From NCBI RefSeq assembly GCF_011772445.1, contig NZ_WVZN01000048.1:60733-124162 (forward strand): 63,430 nt of DNA, written 5' to 3'. This DNA is from Hydrogenophaga sp. Its GTDB lineage: Bacteria; Pseudomonadota; Gammaproteobacteria; Burkholderiales; Burkholderiaceae_C. Positions 55,950 through 63,430 of this stretch are shown here, piece by piece. Each line of letters starts with the position of its first letter. Position 1 is the stretch's first letter. The notes under the pieces were generated by a model. It did no database searches and was not told where the DNA came from. It saw only the letters and a list, made by a program, of their open reading frames with translations. A program made the translations under genes and the position numbers.

Positions 55950-57413
55950 TCAGGCCTTGGTTGCGCCACGCACCGGCGTGGCTTTCCAGAAGTACCGCGT
56001 GAAACCGCGGCGGTCATCGACGTCCTTGATGCGGAACACCATCTCCATGGACGTGCCGGTCTCCACCTCGCCGACCTCCAGGTCGGTGAAGTCCATGAGG
56101 ATGCGGCCACCGCCCTCGAAGTCGATCTGCCCGTAGTGGTGCGGCGGTGCCGGGTGCCACGAGAGGTACTCGGCCGACCAGCTCAGGATGCGCGCGGGCC
56201 GGTCGGCCAGCGGATGGGGCTTTTGCGTGTCCTGCAGCGGCTTGCTGTCGTAGCTCAGGCGCGAGGGCGGGAAGTGCACGCTGCCCGTCACCTCGCAGCG
56301 GCCCGCCACCAGGCCCTGCAGCGCCTGGTGGTGGCGCCAGGCGGTGGACAGCGCGGTCTTGCGGTCGGCCTCGCCGCGCATGCCGCGCTCCAGTGCGAGC
56401 TGACCCTTGAACGAGAGGAAGCGCGTGTAGTGCTTTTCCTCGATGCCGCGCGCCAGCCACTGGCTCACGCCGCGCGCGGGCTTGAAGGTGTCGATCGCGT
56501 CGGTGACGCGGAACACCAGCGCCTGCGCGCCGCTGCCGAACTGCGCGAGCACGATGCGCTGGCCGGGCCGTGCGGTTTCCAACGCGTGCGCCAGCAACAG
56601 CAGGCCATGCGGCAGACCGCTGTCGCCCACGGCGTCGTTGAGGTTGGCCACCACCGCTTCGGGCCGGATGCCGCAGGCCTTGGCGAGCTGCTGATCCATC
56701 TTGGCGAAGGTGGTGGGGAAGATGAAGTGGTCCACCTCGCTGGCGGCCACGCCGGCTTGCGCCAGCGCGGCGTTCACCGCGCGCGGCACCAGCCTGGTGA
56801 TGCCCTCGTCGCGCACCCAGCGCTCTTCCCAGTGGTAGTCCACGTCTTCGCCTGCCGCGCGGAAGTGGTCCACGAAGTCGGCGGTGACGGTGCCCGCGCC
56901 CAGGTACTCGGCGAGCACGTTCTCCCGGCCCACGAGCAACGCGGCGGCGGCGTCGCCGTACTCCAGTTCCTGCGCGCTGGCCGCGCGCGTGCGGCGGTTG
57001 TCCGCGGCCAGCACCAGCGTGTCGCCACCACCGGCCGCCACCCGCGCCACGGCCTGGGTGAACGCGGACAAGGCGGCGCGCTGCGTGCCCCCGAGGTCGA
57101 GGGCCTCGATGCCGTCGTCGAGCGCGAGCGCGCCGGCCACCACGCCCGCGTTCAGGCGCTCGGCGAAGGGCAGCGTGTCGCTGGCCAGCAGCAGCGCGCG
57201 CACGGTCGCCCGATCGCGTGAGGTCGCGGGGCCCAGGCAGTCGCGCGCGGCGGCCACGGCCAGGGTGATGCTGTCCTCGTCCCAGTTGGCGAAGGCGCGC
57301 GTGCCTTTGCGGCCGGCGAACTGCGGGGCGTACCAGGCGTTGGCCTGTGCGGCGGCCTGGCGCGACAGGCGCAGGCGCGGCACGTAGCCACCGTAGGCGG
57401 TGATTCCGATCAT
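55950..57413 (-). CDS. HMG-CoA-synthase-like / DUF35 OB-fold fusion with altered active site
   Basis: 487 residues. Residues 1-350 align with archaeal HMG-CoA synthase (start MIGITAYGGYVPRLRL; LEYGDAAAALLVG; GEDVDYHWEERW). Residues ~370-480 are a DUF35 OB-fold (YGQIDFEGGGRILMDFTDLE; MVFRIKDVDD). The catalytic Cys region, usually AC-x-x-GT, reads LDLGGT, so Asp106 replaces Cys. The His motif V-F-H reads IFP, so Pro233 replaces His. The DUF35 zinc cysteines are mostly lost. It is therefore unlikely to be an ordinary HMG-CoA synthase. It probably scaffolds, or works with, the adjacent thiolase. Coupled to the downstream thiolase. Confidence 0.8.
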   Translation of the reverse strand: MIGITAYGGYVPRLRLSRQAAAQANAWYAPQFAGRKGTRAFANWDEDSITLAVAAARDCLGPATSRDRATVRALLLASDTLPFAERLNAGVVAGALALDDGIEALDLGGTQRAALSAFTQAVARVAAGGGDTLVLAADNRRTRAASAQELEYGDAAAALLVGRENVLAEYLGAGTVTADFVDHFRAAGEDVDYHWEERWVRDEGITRLVPRAVNAALAQAGVAASEVDHFIFPTTFAKMDQQLAKACGIRPEAVVANLNDAVGDSGLPHGLLLLAHALETARPGQRIVLAQFGSGAQALVFRVTDAIDTFKPARGVSQWLARGIEEKHYTRFLSFKGQLALERGMRGEADRKTALSTAWRHHQALQGLVAGRCEVTGSVHFPPSRLSYDSKPLQDTQKPHPLADRPARILSWSAEYLSWHPAPPHHYGQIDFEGGGRILMDFTDLEVGEVETGTSMEMVFRIKDVDDRRGFTRYFWKATPVRGATKA

Positions 57414-58330
57414 GCTGAGGGGTCTCCGTTGGGAACAAGGCCGAGTTCGGCCGCGAGGAATCGGCCGCCCTGTCGCAGCGCGTCGCGCGCCTGGGGCAGC
57501 TCGTTCGGGAATTGCTGGAACACGTGGACCATGCCGGGCCAGGCCTGGCACTCGGCCCGGCCGCCGGCCGCGTTCACGCGCGCGGCGAAGGCCACGGAAT
57601 CGCTCAGCACGGTCTCGTGGTCGCCCACCTGCAGCAGCAGCGGGGGCAGGTGCGCGAGCTGCTCGTCGCTGGCGTACAGCGGCGAAGCCAGCGGGTCGCG
57701 CGGGTCGCCCTCCTTGCCGAGAAAGTTGCGCGCCATCGCCTGGATCATGGGGCGCTGGTGGATCGGGTCGCTCGCGGCGCGGGTCTCGTAGCTCTCACCC
57801 GTGGCGGCCAGGTCGGTCCAGGCGGACATCACGAAGGCGGCGGCGGGCGTGGCGTCGTCGCCTTGCAGCGCGAGCAACGCGGCCAGCGCCAGGCCGCCAC
57901 CAGCCGAATCCCCGGCCAGTGCGGTGTGTGGCGCGGCGTAACCCTCGGCGCGCAACCACGCCAGCACGGCCAGCGCGTCCTGCAGCGGCGCGGGGTGCCG
58001 GTGCTCGGGCGCCAGCCGGTAGTCCACACCGAGCACGCGCGCGCCGGCCTCGGCCGACAGGCGCGACATGAGTTCGCGGTGCGAGGCGAGCGAGCCGACC
58101 TGGAAGCCACCCCCATGGAAGTAGACGATCACGCGGTCGGTGCGCGCACGCGGCGCGGTGACCCAGGCGCAGGGCACGCCACCGGCGGTGACGGGCTCGA
58201 AGGCGGCGTCGCCGGTCGCGCTGAACAGCGCGTCCCAGTCGGCGCGCATCTGGGCCACGGGGGTGTCGCGGCGCCAGCGGCCGTAGACCGCTTTGACGCG
58301 GGCGATGACGGTATCGACAGGATCGGTCAT
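57410..58330 (-). CDS. HSL-family alpha/beta hydrolase
   Basis: 306 residues. Oxyanion motif HGGG at 72-75 and nucleophile elbow GDSAGG at 140-145 (Ser142), with later GDHETVLSDS and GMVHVFQ regions supplying Asp and His. This is the hormone-sensitive-lipase type of carboxylesterase. It may hydrolyse an ester or lactone entering or formed in the pathway, or release an acid from a CoA ester. It is not of the meta-cleavage hydrolase type. The ATG at 58330 and the stop at 57410 both form ATGA overlaps with neighbours, so it is embedded in the operon. Confidence 0.85.
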   Translation of the reverse strand: MTDPVDTVIARVKAVYGRWRRDTPVAQMRADWDALFSATGDAAFEPVTAGGVPCAWVTAPRARTDRVIVYFHGGGFQVGSLASHRELMSRLSAEAGARVLGVDYRLAPEHRHPAPLQDALAVLAWLRAEGYAAPHTALAGDSAGGGLALAALLALQGDDATPAAAFVMSAWTDLAATGESYETRAASDPIHQRPMIQAMARNFLGKEGDPRDPLASPLYASDEQLAHLPPLLLQVGDHETVLSDSVAFAARVNAAGGRAECQAWPGMVHVFQQFPNELPQARDALRQGGRFLAAELGLVPNGDPSA

Positions 58331-59067
58331 GCGCCGCACCCCATGCCGCCGGAGACACCCAGCACTTCACCCGTGACGTAGCTCGCGGCATCGGACGCGA
58401 GAAACGCCACAACGGCCGCCACTTCCTCAGCCGTGCCCAGTCGGCCCACGAGCGTGGCCTGCGTCATCGCGTCCATCAGCTTGTCACCGCCATCCGCCAC
58501 GGCCTGGCGCAGCAAGGGCGTGTCGATAGGCCCGGGCGCCACCACGTTGGCGGTGATGCCCTTGCGGCCGTTCTCGCGCGCAATGGAGCGCGTGAAGGCG
58601 ATGACACCGCCCTTGGCCGCTGCGTAGACCGAACCGCCGCGCGAACCGAGCCGGCCCGCTTCGGAGGCGACGTTGACGATGCGCCCGAAGCCTTGCGCCT
58701 GCATCGACGGCAGCACCGCGTGCGTGGTGTTGAGCACCGCCTCCAGGTTCACGCCGAGCAGCCGGCGCCAGTCCGCCGGGCCGGTGTTCGTGAAAAAGGC
58801 GTGCTGGTCCACGCCCGCGTTGTTGATCAGCACGTCGAAGGGGCCGTGTTCCGCCACCATGGCGTGCACGCGCTCGAAGTCGCAGACGTCCAGCACCAGC
58901 GCCGTGGCACCGGTCTCTTGCACGAGCCGCTGCGCGGCGTCCACCTGCAAGTCGGCGAACACCACCTGGAGCCCGTCGGCCGCGAGGCGGCGCACGATGG
59001 CCGCGCCGATGCCATTGGCGCCGCCGGTGACGAAAGCGCGTCGCCGCGCGGTCTGCTCATGGGCCAT
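58327..59067 (-). CDS. Short-chain dehydrogenase/reductase
   Basis: 246 residues of the classical SDR type. Cofactor motif TGGANGIG at about 14-21, NNAG at 82-85, catalytic Ser135, Tyr148 and Lys152 (YAAAK). FADLQVD after the second strand, with Asp39, suggests NAD+ over NADP+. In a Rieske operon it could be the cis-dihydrodiol dehydrogenase, or alternatively a 3-hydroxyacyl-CoA dehydrogenase. It abuts the next upstream gene with no gap. Confidence 0.85.
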   Translation of the reverse strand: MAHEQTARRRAFVTGGANGIGAAIVRRLAADGLQVVFADLQVDAAQRLVQETGATALVLDVCDFERVHAMVAEHGPFDVLINNAGVDQHAFFTNTGPADWRRLLGVNLEAVLNTTHAVLPSMQAQGFGRIVNVASEAGRLGSRGGSVYAAAKGGVIAFTRSIARENGRKGITANVVAPGPIDTPLLRQAVADGGDKLMDAMTQATLVGRLGTAEEVAAVVAFLASDAASYVTGEVLGVSGGMGCGA

Positions 59068-59892
59068 TCAACGCCCCGTGAAACGCGGCGCGCGTTTCTC
59101 GATCACGGCCGACAGGCCCTCGCGCGCGTCGGCCATGCCGGACAGCAGGGCCTGGATGTGGTTCTCCTCGGGCATGGCCGCTTCCACGCTTTGTCCGATG
59201 CCGTTCCACAACAGTCGCTTGGTGTTGGCCAGCGCGGCCGGCGCACCCGCCGCGAGCTGGCGCGCGAGCGACCAGGCCTCGTCCATCAGTTGCTCGTCAG
59301 CCACCACGCGCGTGATGAGCCCGATCTCCTTGGCCTCGGCCGCCGTCAGCGTCGGGTTGAGCATGAGGATCTCCATCGCACGCCGAAAGCCCACCAGTTG
59401 TGTCAGCGTGACCGACACGCCCGCGTCCGGCACCATGGCCACGCGCGTGGCACCGGCCAGAAAGCGCGTGGACTCGCCGGCCACCACGAAGTCGGACGAG
59501 CACACCAGGCCCATGCCGCCACCGCCGGCCGCGAAGCCCTGCACCGCCGCCACCACGGGCGGGTTCAGGCGGATCAGCGCGGCCGTGGCGAGCTGCAGCA
59601 AGGCGGTGGCCACGCGGATGTAGTCGGGCAGCGCCTCGCCTTTCGACAGGAAGGTGTGCACATCGCCACCGGCGCAGAAGTGCTTGCCTTCGCCGGTGAG
59701 CAGCACGGCGCGCACGCGGCCGTCGCCATGGATGCGCAGCACCGCCTCGTGCAGCGCGCGCAGCAGTTCCACGTTCAGGCCGTTGGCCGCGTCCGGGCGG
59801 TTCAGGCGCAGGTGGGCCACGCCATCGGCGTGCAGCTCCAGGCGCACCGGGCCTTCGCCCACCAGCACCTCGGGTGTCGTCTCCTGGCTCAT
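59068..59892 (-). CDS. Crotonase-fold isomerase-like protein
   Basis: 274 residues. Markers: VAHLRLNRPDAANGLNVELL, oxyanion hole FCAGGDVHTFL, AVQGFAAGGGGMGLVCSSDF and VAMVPDAGVSVTL. As in the genes at 24782 and 53940, both hydratase glutamates are absent and a PD-G acid remains, so PaaG-like isomerisation is more likely than hydration. It is the third gene of the Rieske operon, 22 nt after the beta subunit. Confidence 0.8.
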   Translation of the reverse strand: MSQETTPEVLVGEGPVRLELHADGVAHLRLNRPDAANGLNVELLRALHEAVLRIHGDGRVRAVLLTGEGKHFCAGGDVHTFLSKGEALPDYIRVATALLQLATAALIRLNPPVVAAVQGFAAGGGGMGLVCSSDFVVAGESTRFLAGATRVAMVPDAGVSVTLTQLVGFRRAMEILMLNPTLTAAEAKEIGLITRVVADEQLMDEAWSLARQLAAGAPAALANTKRLLWNGIGQSVEAAMPEENHIQALLSGMADAREGLSAVIEKRAPRFTGR

Positions 59893-59914
59893 CGTTCTTC
59901 TCCGGGTGCCGGCC

Positions 59915-60406
59915 TCAGACCAGAAAGGCCATGGAATACAGGGCGTCCTGGTTGTTCACCAGGTTCACTTTCTTGCGCGCCATGCGCAGCGCGCCGTCCA
60001 CGCGGCGCAGCCGGTACTCGGTGCGCGCGGCCCAGAGCACGTCGCCGCGCGTCTGGTTCTCGAAGATCAGCACGTTGCTGCCCACGCTGAGCTCGCTGCC
60101 ATCGTCCTCCATCACCTCGATGTTGGAGATGAGCCGGCGCAGGCGCGACTGCGGTGTCTGGCTGAAGCGCTTGCCGGTGTGGTACTGGCGGATGCGCAGG
60201 GCGATGCGCGAGCGGTTGTCGTAGATGATGGACATCACCTGCTCGGGGTCGCCACCGTCGCCGTTGGCCGGCACCCAGTACACGCCGTCCTCGGTCCACA
60301 GGGATTCCCATTCGTCGTACCGGTGCTCGTCCTGCAGTCGCGCTTCCCGGTAGATGAACTGCGTGACGTCTTCCAGCGTGGCGCGTTGTTCTGTCGTCAT
60401 GGGCAT
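59915..60406 (-). CDS. Ring-hydroxylating dioxygenase beta subunit
   Basis: 163 residues of the NTF2-like small-subunit fold: FIYREARLQDEHRYDEWESL, WTEDGVYWVPAN, RIRQYHTGKRFSQTPQSRLR and the C-terminal MARKKVNLVNNQDALYSM. It packs with the alpha subunit encoded immediately upstream. GGAGG lies 7 nt before the ATG at 60406. A GTG at 60409, overlapping the alpha stop as GTGA, is an alternative start. Confidence 0.87.
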   Translation of the reverse strand: MPMTTEQRATLEDVTQFIYREARLQDEHRYDEWESLWTEDGVYWVPANGDGGDPEQVMSIIYDNRSRIALRIRQYHTGKRFSQTPQSRLRRLISNIEVMEDDGSELSVGSNVLIFENQTRGDVLWAARTEYRLRRVDGALRMARKKVNLVNNQDALYSMAFLV

Positions 60407-61695
60407 CACGCGGCCTCCATGGTGGCGCGGTAGTGGCGCCAGATGCCGCGGCTGGGCACCTCGTCGGTGTTGTCGCCGATCAGGAAACCGTCGGCGTCGC
60501 GGCGCTCGCGGTGCTTGCCGCGTCCCAGGAACAGCCACTCGGGCTTTCGCATCTGCACGCCCATCTGCGTGCGCTCGTACATCTCGGCGTCGTCGGCCAG
60601 CAGGAAGCCGGCCGGGCCCACCGAGCCCATGGTCTGCTGGCGCATGCGACGGTTCAGGTCAGGCGCGCCCTTGAACTGCAGCGCGGTGACGTGCTGCACG
60701 GTCTCGTTCACCGACAGCGGCTGGATCACGAAGATCTGGATCTCCGCGATGAACAGGTTCGGGTAGATCATGATGTGCGGCGTGCCGTCGATCATGATGT
60801 TGCGTGCCTTCTCCTCGCCATAGGCCGCGTTCATCTTCGCGGTGTAATCGGGCAGCTTGTCGGCTGTGGTGCCGAACCAGGACATCGGCACGTCGCGCTT
60901 GCGGAATTCGGGGCGCAGGTCGTTCTCGGTGTGGCCGTTGCCGAAGTCGCGCGACACCGCCGTGGACTCGGCGCTGTAGAGCGTGCCGATGCCGCTCTGC
61001 GCGACCTCGAAGATGGAGGCGTGCACGAACGAGGGGTGGTAGCCGTCGGTCTCGTTCTCGACCAGGAACTTCCAGTTGGCCTTGACCTTGTGCTTGAGGA
61101 AGCCGGCGGTGAGCTCGATTTCACCTTCGGGCGAGGTCTCGCACAGTGCGTCGATGGACTTCATCGCCGCGCCCAGGTGCTGCTCCAGGCTCGGCCCCTC
61201 GGCCGCCATGGAGCCGAACACGAAGCCGCGGTAACTGGCCACGCGCGCCACCTTGCCCAGGCCATGGTCCTTGCGGTCCACGCCCTCGTAGCCCGACGGG
61301 AAGGGCCAACCCTTGAGCGCGCCGTCGTTGGCGAAGGTCCAGCCGTGGTAGGGGCAGGTGAAGGAGCGCGCGTTGCCCTGCTCCGTCATGCACACGCGGT
61401 TGCCACGGTGCGGGCAGCGGTTGTGCAGCAGGTGGATGCTGCCGTGGCGGTCGCGCGTCATGATCACCGGCTCTGGGCCGATGGACTTCATGACGAAGTC
61501 GTTGGCGTTCGGCACCTCGCTCTCATGGCCGACGTACACCCAGGTGCGGAACCAGATCTTTTCCAGTTCGGCTTGGTAGATGGCGGGGTCGGTGTAGAGC
61601 GAGCCGTGCACGCGCTCCTCGTGCACGAGCTGGTCCCAACGCGGCGCCACGGCGGGCGCGCGGGCGATGGGAATCACGGGGGCGCAGTTGTCCAA
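60406..61695 (-). CDS. Rieske ring-hydroxylating oxygenase alpha subunit
   Basis: 429 residues from a TTG start. Rieske ligands Cys94-x-His96 and Cys114-x2-His117; iron site Asp217, His220, His225 in ENETDGYHPSFVH. The nearest remembered relatives are benzoate/anthranilate/cumate-type dioxygenases. No ATG exists near the conserved N-terminus; the TTG at 61695 has GGAGG at 61704-61708 with 8-nt spacing. Electrons should come from the ferredoxin at 61820 and the reductase at 36205. The substrate might be a free aromatic acid or a CoA ester, and this is unresolved. First gene of the large leftward operon. Confidence 0.88.
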   Translation of the reverse strand: MDNCAPVIPIARAPAVAPRWDQLVHEERVHGSLYTDPAIYQAELEKIWFRTWVYVGHESEVPNANDFVMKSIGPEPVIMTRDRHGSIHLLHNRCPHRGNRVCMTEQGNARSFTCPYHGWTFANDGALKGWPFPSGYEGVDRKDHGLGKVARVASYRGFVFGSMAAEGPSLEQHLGAAMKSIDALCETSPEGEIELTAGFLKHKVKANWKFLVENETDGYHPSFVHASIFEVAQSGIGTLYSAESTAVSRDFGNGHTENDLRPEFRKRDVPMSWFGTTADKLPDYTAKMNAAYGEEKARNIMIDGTPHIMIYPNLFIAEIQIFVIQPLSVNETVQHVTALQFKGAPDLNRRMRQQTMGSVGPAGFLLADDAEMYERTQMGVQMRKPEWLFLGRGKHRERRDADGFLIGDNTDEVPSRGIWRHYRATMEAA

Positions 61696-61727
61696 TTGAA
61701 GATCCTCCGGTGGGGATGGAATGCGTG

Positions 61728-61747
61728 TTGTCCGGTGCGTCGGTTGG
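61728..61747. promoter_or_regulatory. Degenerate second copy of the island operator
   Basis: TTGTCCGGTGCGTCGGTTGG matches site 1 at 15 of 20 positions. It lies 28 nt (centre to centre) from the perfect site 5 on the side of the Rieske gene. It could be a low-affinity accessory site or a decayed duplicate. Confidence 0.4.
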
Positions 61748-61755
61748 TGGAATAA

Positions 61756-61775
61756 TAGTCCGACGAGACGGACTA
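61756..61775. promoter_or_regulatory. Island operator, site 5 (best copy)
   Basis: TAGTCCGACGAGACGGACTA with perfect 7-nt arms around a 6-nt centre. It lies in the 124-nt gap between the leftward Rieske alpha gene and the rightward ferredoxin gene, 60 and 44 nt from their starts, so one dimer could control both directions. Confidence 0.82.
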
Positions 61776-61819
61776 TGTCAAACCCCTTTCTCGGGGTTTT
61801 TACCGAGGACAGAACACCC

Positions 61820-62140
61820 ATGCCCACCGTTGTTTTCATCGATCCCCACGGCAGCGAGCACGCCGTCGAGGCGCCCGAAGGCCGCAGCCTGATGCAGATC
61901 GCCATCGACCACGGCGTGCCGGGCATCCTGGGCGACTGTGGTGGCGTGTGCAGCTGCGCCACCTGCCACGGCTACGTGGACCCGGCCTTCGCCGCGCAAT
62001 TGCCTCCGCGCTCGGAGACCGAGGTCTTCATGCTCGAAGGCGTGCCCGACCTGCGCGACAACAGCCGCCTGTGCTGTCAGATCCGCCTGCAGGCCGCGCT
62101 CGACGGCTTGCGCGTGCAGCTGCCCGACGAGCAGGTGTGA
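61820..62140 (+). CDS. [2Fe-2S] ferredoxin, putidaredoxin type
   Basis: 106 residues. Ligands Cys40, Cys46, Cys49 and Cys86 have the adrenodoxin/putidaredoxin spacing C-x5-C-x2-C-x36-C ([23 protein letters not shown]). It carries electrons from the FAD reductase at 36205 to the Rieske oxygenase encoded divergently. ATG at 61820 after GAGGA; the frame open to 61721 crosses the operator and is not coding. The stop overlaps the next start by 1 nt. Confidence 0.9.
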   Translation: MPTVVFIDPHGSEHAVEAPEGRSLMQIAIDHGVPGILGDCGGVCSCATCHGYVDPAFAAQLPPRSETEVFMLEGVPDLRDNSRLCCQIRLQAALDGLRVQLPDEQV

Positions 62141-62985
62141 TGACCGGCATCGCCCTCGCCCGCAGCTTCCTCTTTCTGCCCGCCGACCGGCTCGATCGCC
62201 TGCCCAAGGCGCTGGCCAGCGGCGCGCATGCGCTGGTCCTCGACCTGGAGGACGCGGTGGCGCCCGGGCGCAAGGGCGATGCGCGCGAGGCGCTGGCGCG
62301 GCTGTGGCCCACACTGGACGCGGAGGTTCGTGCGCGCCTGATGCTGCGGATCAACGCATCGCCCACACCCTGGCACGCGGAGGACGCGGCCCTGCTCGGC
62401 GAACTGCAGGGCCTGGGCGCGTTGATGCCGGCCAAGGTGGAAGCGCCCGCCGACCTGGTGCGCCTGTTCGCGGCGTTTCCCGCGCGGCGCTGGCTGCCAC
62501 TCATCGAATCGGCCGAGGGGCTCGCGCAGATCGACGCCATCGCGCGCGTGCCCGGCGTGATGCGCCTGGCCTTCGGCCACCTGGATTTCCAGGCCGACCT
62601 GGGCATGGCCTGCGACGCCGACGAGGCCGAGCTCGCGCCCGTGCGCTTCGCCTTCGTCGTGGCCTCGCGCCGCGCGGGCATCGCACCGCCCGTGGACGGC
62701 GTGACCACCGCGCTGCAGGACAACGAGCGCCTGAACGCCGATGCGCGACGCGCGCGGCGCTTCGGCTTTGGCGGCAAGCTCTGCATCCACCCGGCGCAGG
62801 TCGCCACGGTCAACGCGGCCCTGGGGCCCAGCGACGGACAACGCGCCTGGGCGCTGCGCGTGCTGCAAGCGGCCGCCACGCAAGGCGACGGCGCCTTCCG
62901 TTTCGAGGGCGCCATGGTGGACGCCCCGGTGCTGGCGCGCGCGCGCCGCTTCGCTCAAGACATCAACCAACAGGAGAAGGCATGA
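62140..62985 (+). CDS. CitE-like citramalyl-CoA (or malyl-CoA-type) lyase
   Basis: 281 residues of the HpcH/HpaI aldolase family, CitE branch. Landmarks: [63 protein letters not shown] with metal-binding Asp/Glu, and [13 protein letters not shown]. Relatives cleave citramalyl-CoA to acetyl-CoA and pyruvate or act on malyl-CoA. The Mcd-, Mct- and hydratase-like genes of the opposite operon would produce citramalyl-CoA, which makes that reaction the best proposal. It overlaps both neighbours (TGATG and ATGA). Confidence 0.83.
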   Translation: MTGIALARSFLFLPADRLDRLPKALASGAHALVLDLEDAVAPGRKGDAREALARLWPTLDAEVRARLMLRINASPTPWHAEDAALLGELQGLGALMPAKVEAPADLVRLFAAFPARRWLPLIESAEGLAQIDAIARVPGVMRLAFGHLDFQADLGMACDADEAELAPVRFAFVVASRRAGIAPPVDGVTTALQDNERLNADARRARRFGFGGKLCIHPAQVATVNAALGPSDGQRAWALRVLQAAATQGDGAFRFEGAMVDAPVLARARRFAQDINQQEKA

Positions 62986-63430
62986 AGGTTCTCGTCCCCG
63001 TCAAACGCGTGGTCGACTACAACGTCAAGGTTCGCGTGAAGAGCGATGGCAGCGGCGTCGACATCGCCAACGTGAAGATGTCGATGAACCCGTTCGACGA
63101 GATCGCGGTGGAAGAGGCGGTGCGCCTGAAGGAGAAGGGCGTGGTCACCGAAGTGATCGCCGTCTCCTGCGGCGTCACCCAGTGCCAGGAGACCCTGCGC
63201 ACGGCCATGGCGATTGGCGCGGACCGCGCCATCCTGGTGGAGACCACCGAGGAGCTGCAGCCCCTGGCCGTGGCCAAGTTGCTCAAGGCCCTGGTGGACA
63301 AGGAACAGCCCGGCCTGATCATCCTGGGCAAGCAGGCCATCGACGACGACTGCAACCAGACCGGCCAGATGCTGGCCGCGCTCGCCGGCCTGCCGCAGGC
63401 GACCTTTGCTTCCAAGGTCGAGATCGAGGG
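62982..63430 (+). CDS. etfB: Electron transfer flavoprotein beta subunit (5' part)
   Basis: The first 149 codons are present; the gene leaves the window at the right edge. [40 protein letters not shown] and the AMP-binding [20 protein letters not shown] are canonical EtfB. It accepts electrons from acyl-CoA dehydrogenases, here the 27359 and 47706 genes, and passes them with EtfA to ETF-quinone oxidoreductase. AGGAG precedes the ATG. EtfA is expected just outside the window. Confidence 0.95.
   Translation, partial: MKVLVPVKRVVDYNVKVRVKSDGSGVDIANVKMSMNPFDEIAVEEAVRLKEKGVVTEVIAVSCGVTQCQETLRTAMAIGADRAILVETTEELQPLAVAKLLKALVDKEQPGLIILGKQAIDDDCNQTGQMLAALAGLPQATFASKVEIE

Overview
The window is high-GC, densely packed DNA with long head-to-tail operons and many 1-4 nt start/stop overlaps. 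Its content (Bug/TctC-type solute receptor, IclR-controlled terephthalate genes, tricarballylate genes, Liv-type ABC and TRAP transporters, many acyl-CoA enzymes, an SbtA-type bicarbonate permease) points to a metabolically versatile betaproteobacterium, most likely Burkholderiales/Comamonadaceae. The genus is inference. Product names come from remembered family sequences and motifs, not from database searches.

Layout. (1) 1-4754: a terephthalate catabolic cluster in the order known from Comamonas, tphR(+) / tphC-tphA2-tphA3-tphB-tphA1(-), with tphA1 cut by the left edge. (2) 4800-9892: a frameshifted autotransporter, a small lipoprotein, an Atu4866-like secreted protein, a carboxymuconolactone decarboxylase-like protein and an AraC regulator. 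(3) 10060-13691: tricarballylate oxidation genes tcuB, tcuA and a LysR regulator. (4) 13711-22640: an RND efflux operon, MdtA-MdtB-MdtC plus a NodT-type outer-membrane channel. (5) 22780-24753: a LysR regulator divergent from an SbtA-like bicarbonate permease. (6) 24782-63430, running off the right edge: a ~38 kb catabolic island for an organic acid that is activated to its CoA ester.

The island has two uptake systems (Liv-type ABC and TRAP), two acyl-CoA ligases, an alpha-methylacyl-CoA racemase, two acyl-CoA dehydrogenases, four crotonase-fold proteins, a double-domain 3-hydroxyacyl-CoA dehydrogenase, a thiolase beside an HMG-CoA-synthase-like/DUF35 fusion, an HSL-type hydrolase, an SDR, a Rieske oxygenase (alpha, beta, ferredoxin, reductase), an aminoglycoside-phosphotransferase-like kinase with a small partner, a DUF7064/AttH-like protein, a phytoene-desaturase-like flavoprotein and EtfB. 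Four members resemble methylsuccinyl-CoA dehydrogenase, mesaconyl-CoA C1-C4 transferase, mesaconyl-C4-CoA hydratase and citramalyl-CoA lyase, a complete route from methylsuccinyl-CoA to acetyl-CoA plus pyruvate. With the racemase this suggests a methyl-branched substrate, perhaps carrying a ring for the Rieske oxygenase. The substrate itself cannot be read from the sequence.

Regulation is unusually legible. Five copies of a 20-bp palindrome, consensus TAGTCCGnCnnGnCGGnYTA, lie in front of the acyl-CoA dehydrogenase/TetR pair (28572), livF (36133), the reductase/second TetR pair (37506), the TRAP operon (45773) and the Rieske/ferredoxin pair (61756). They tie the scattered operons into one regulon, probably controlled by the two paralogous TetR repressors inside it. 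Three ~230-nt palindromic repeats (38278, 45878, 46181) sit at 3' ends of island operons and keep base pairing through compensatory changes.
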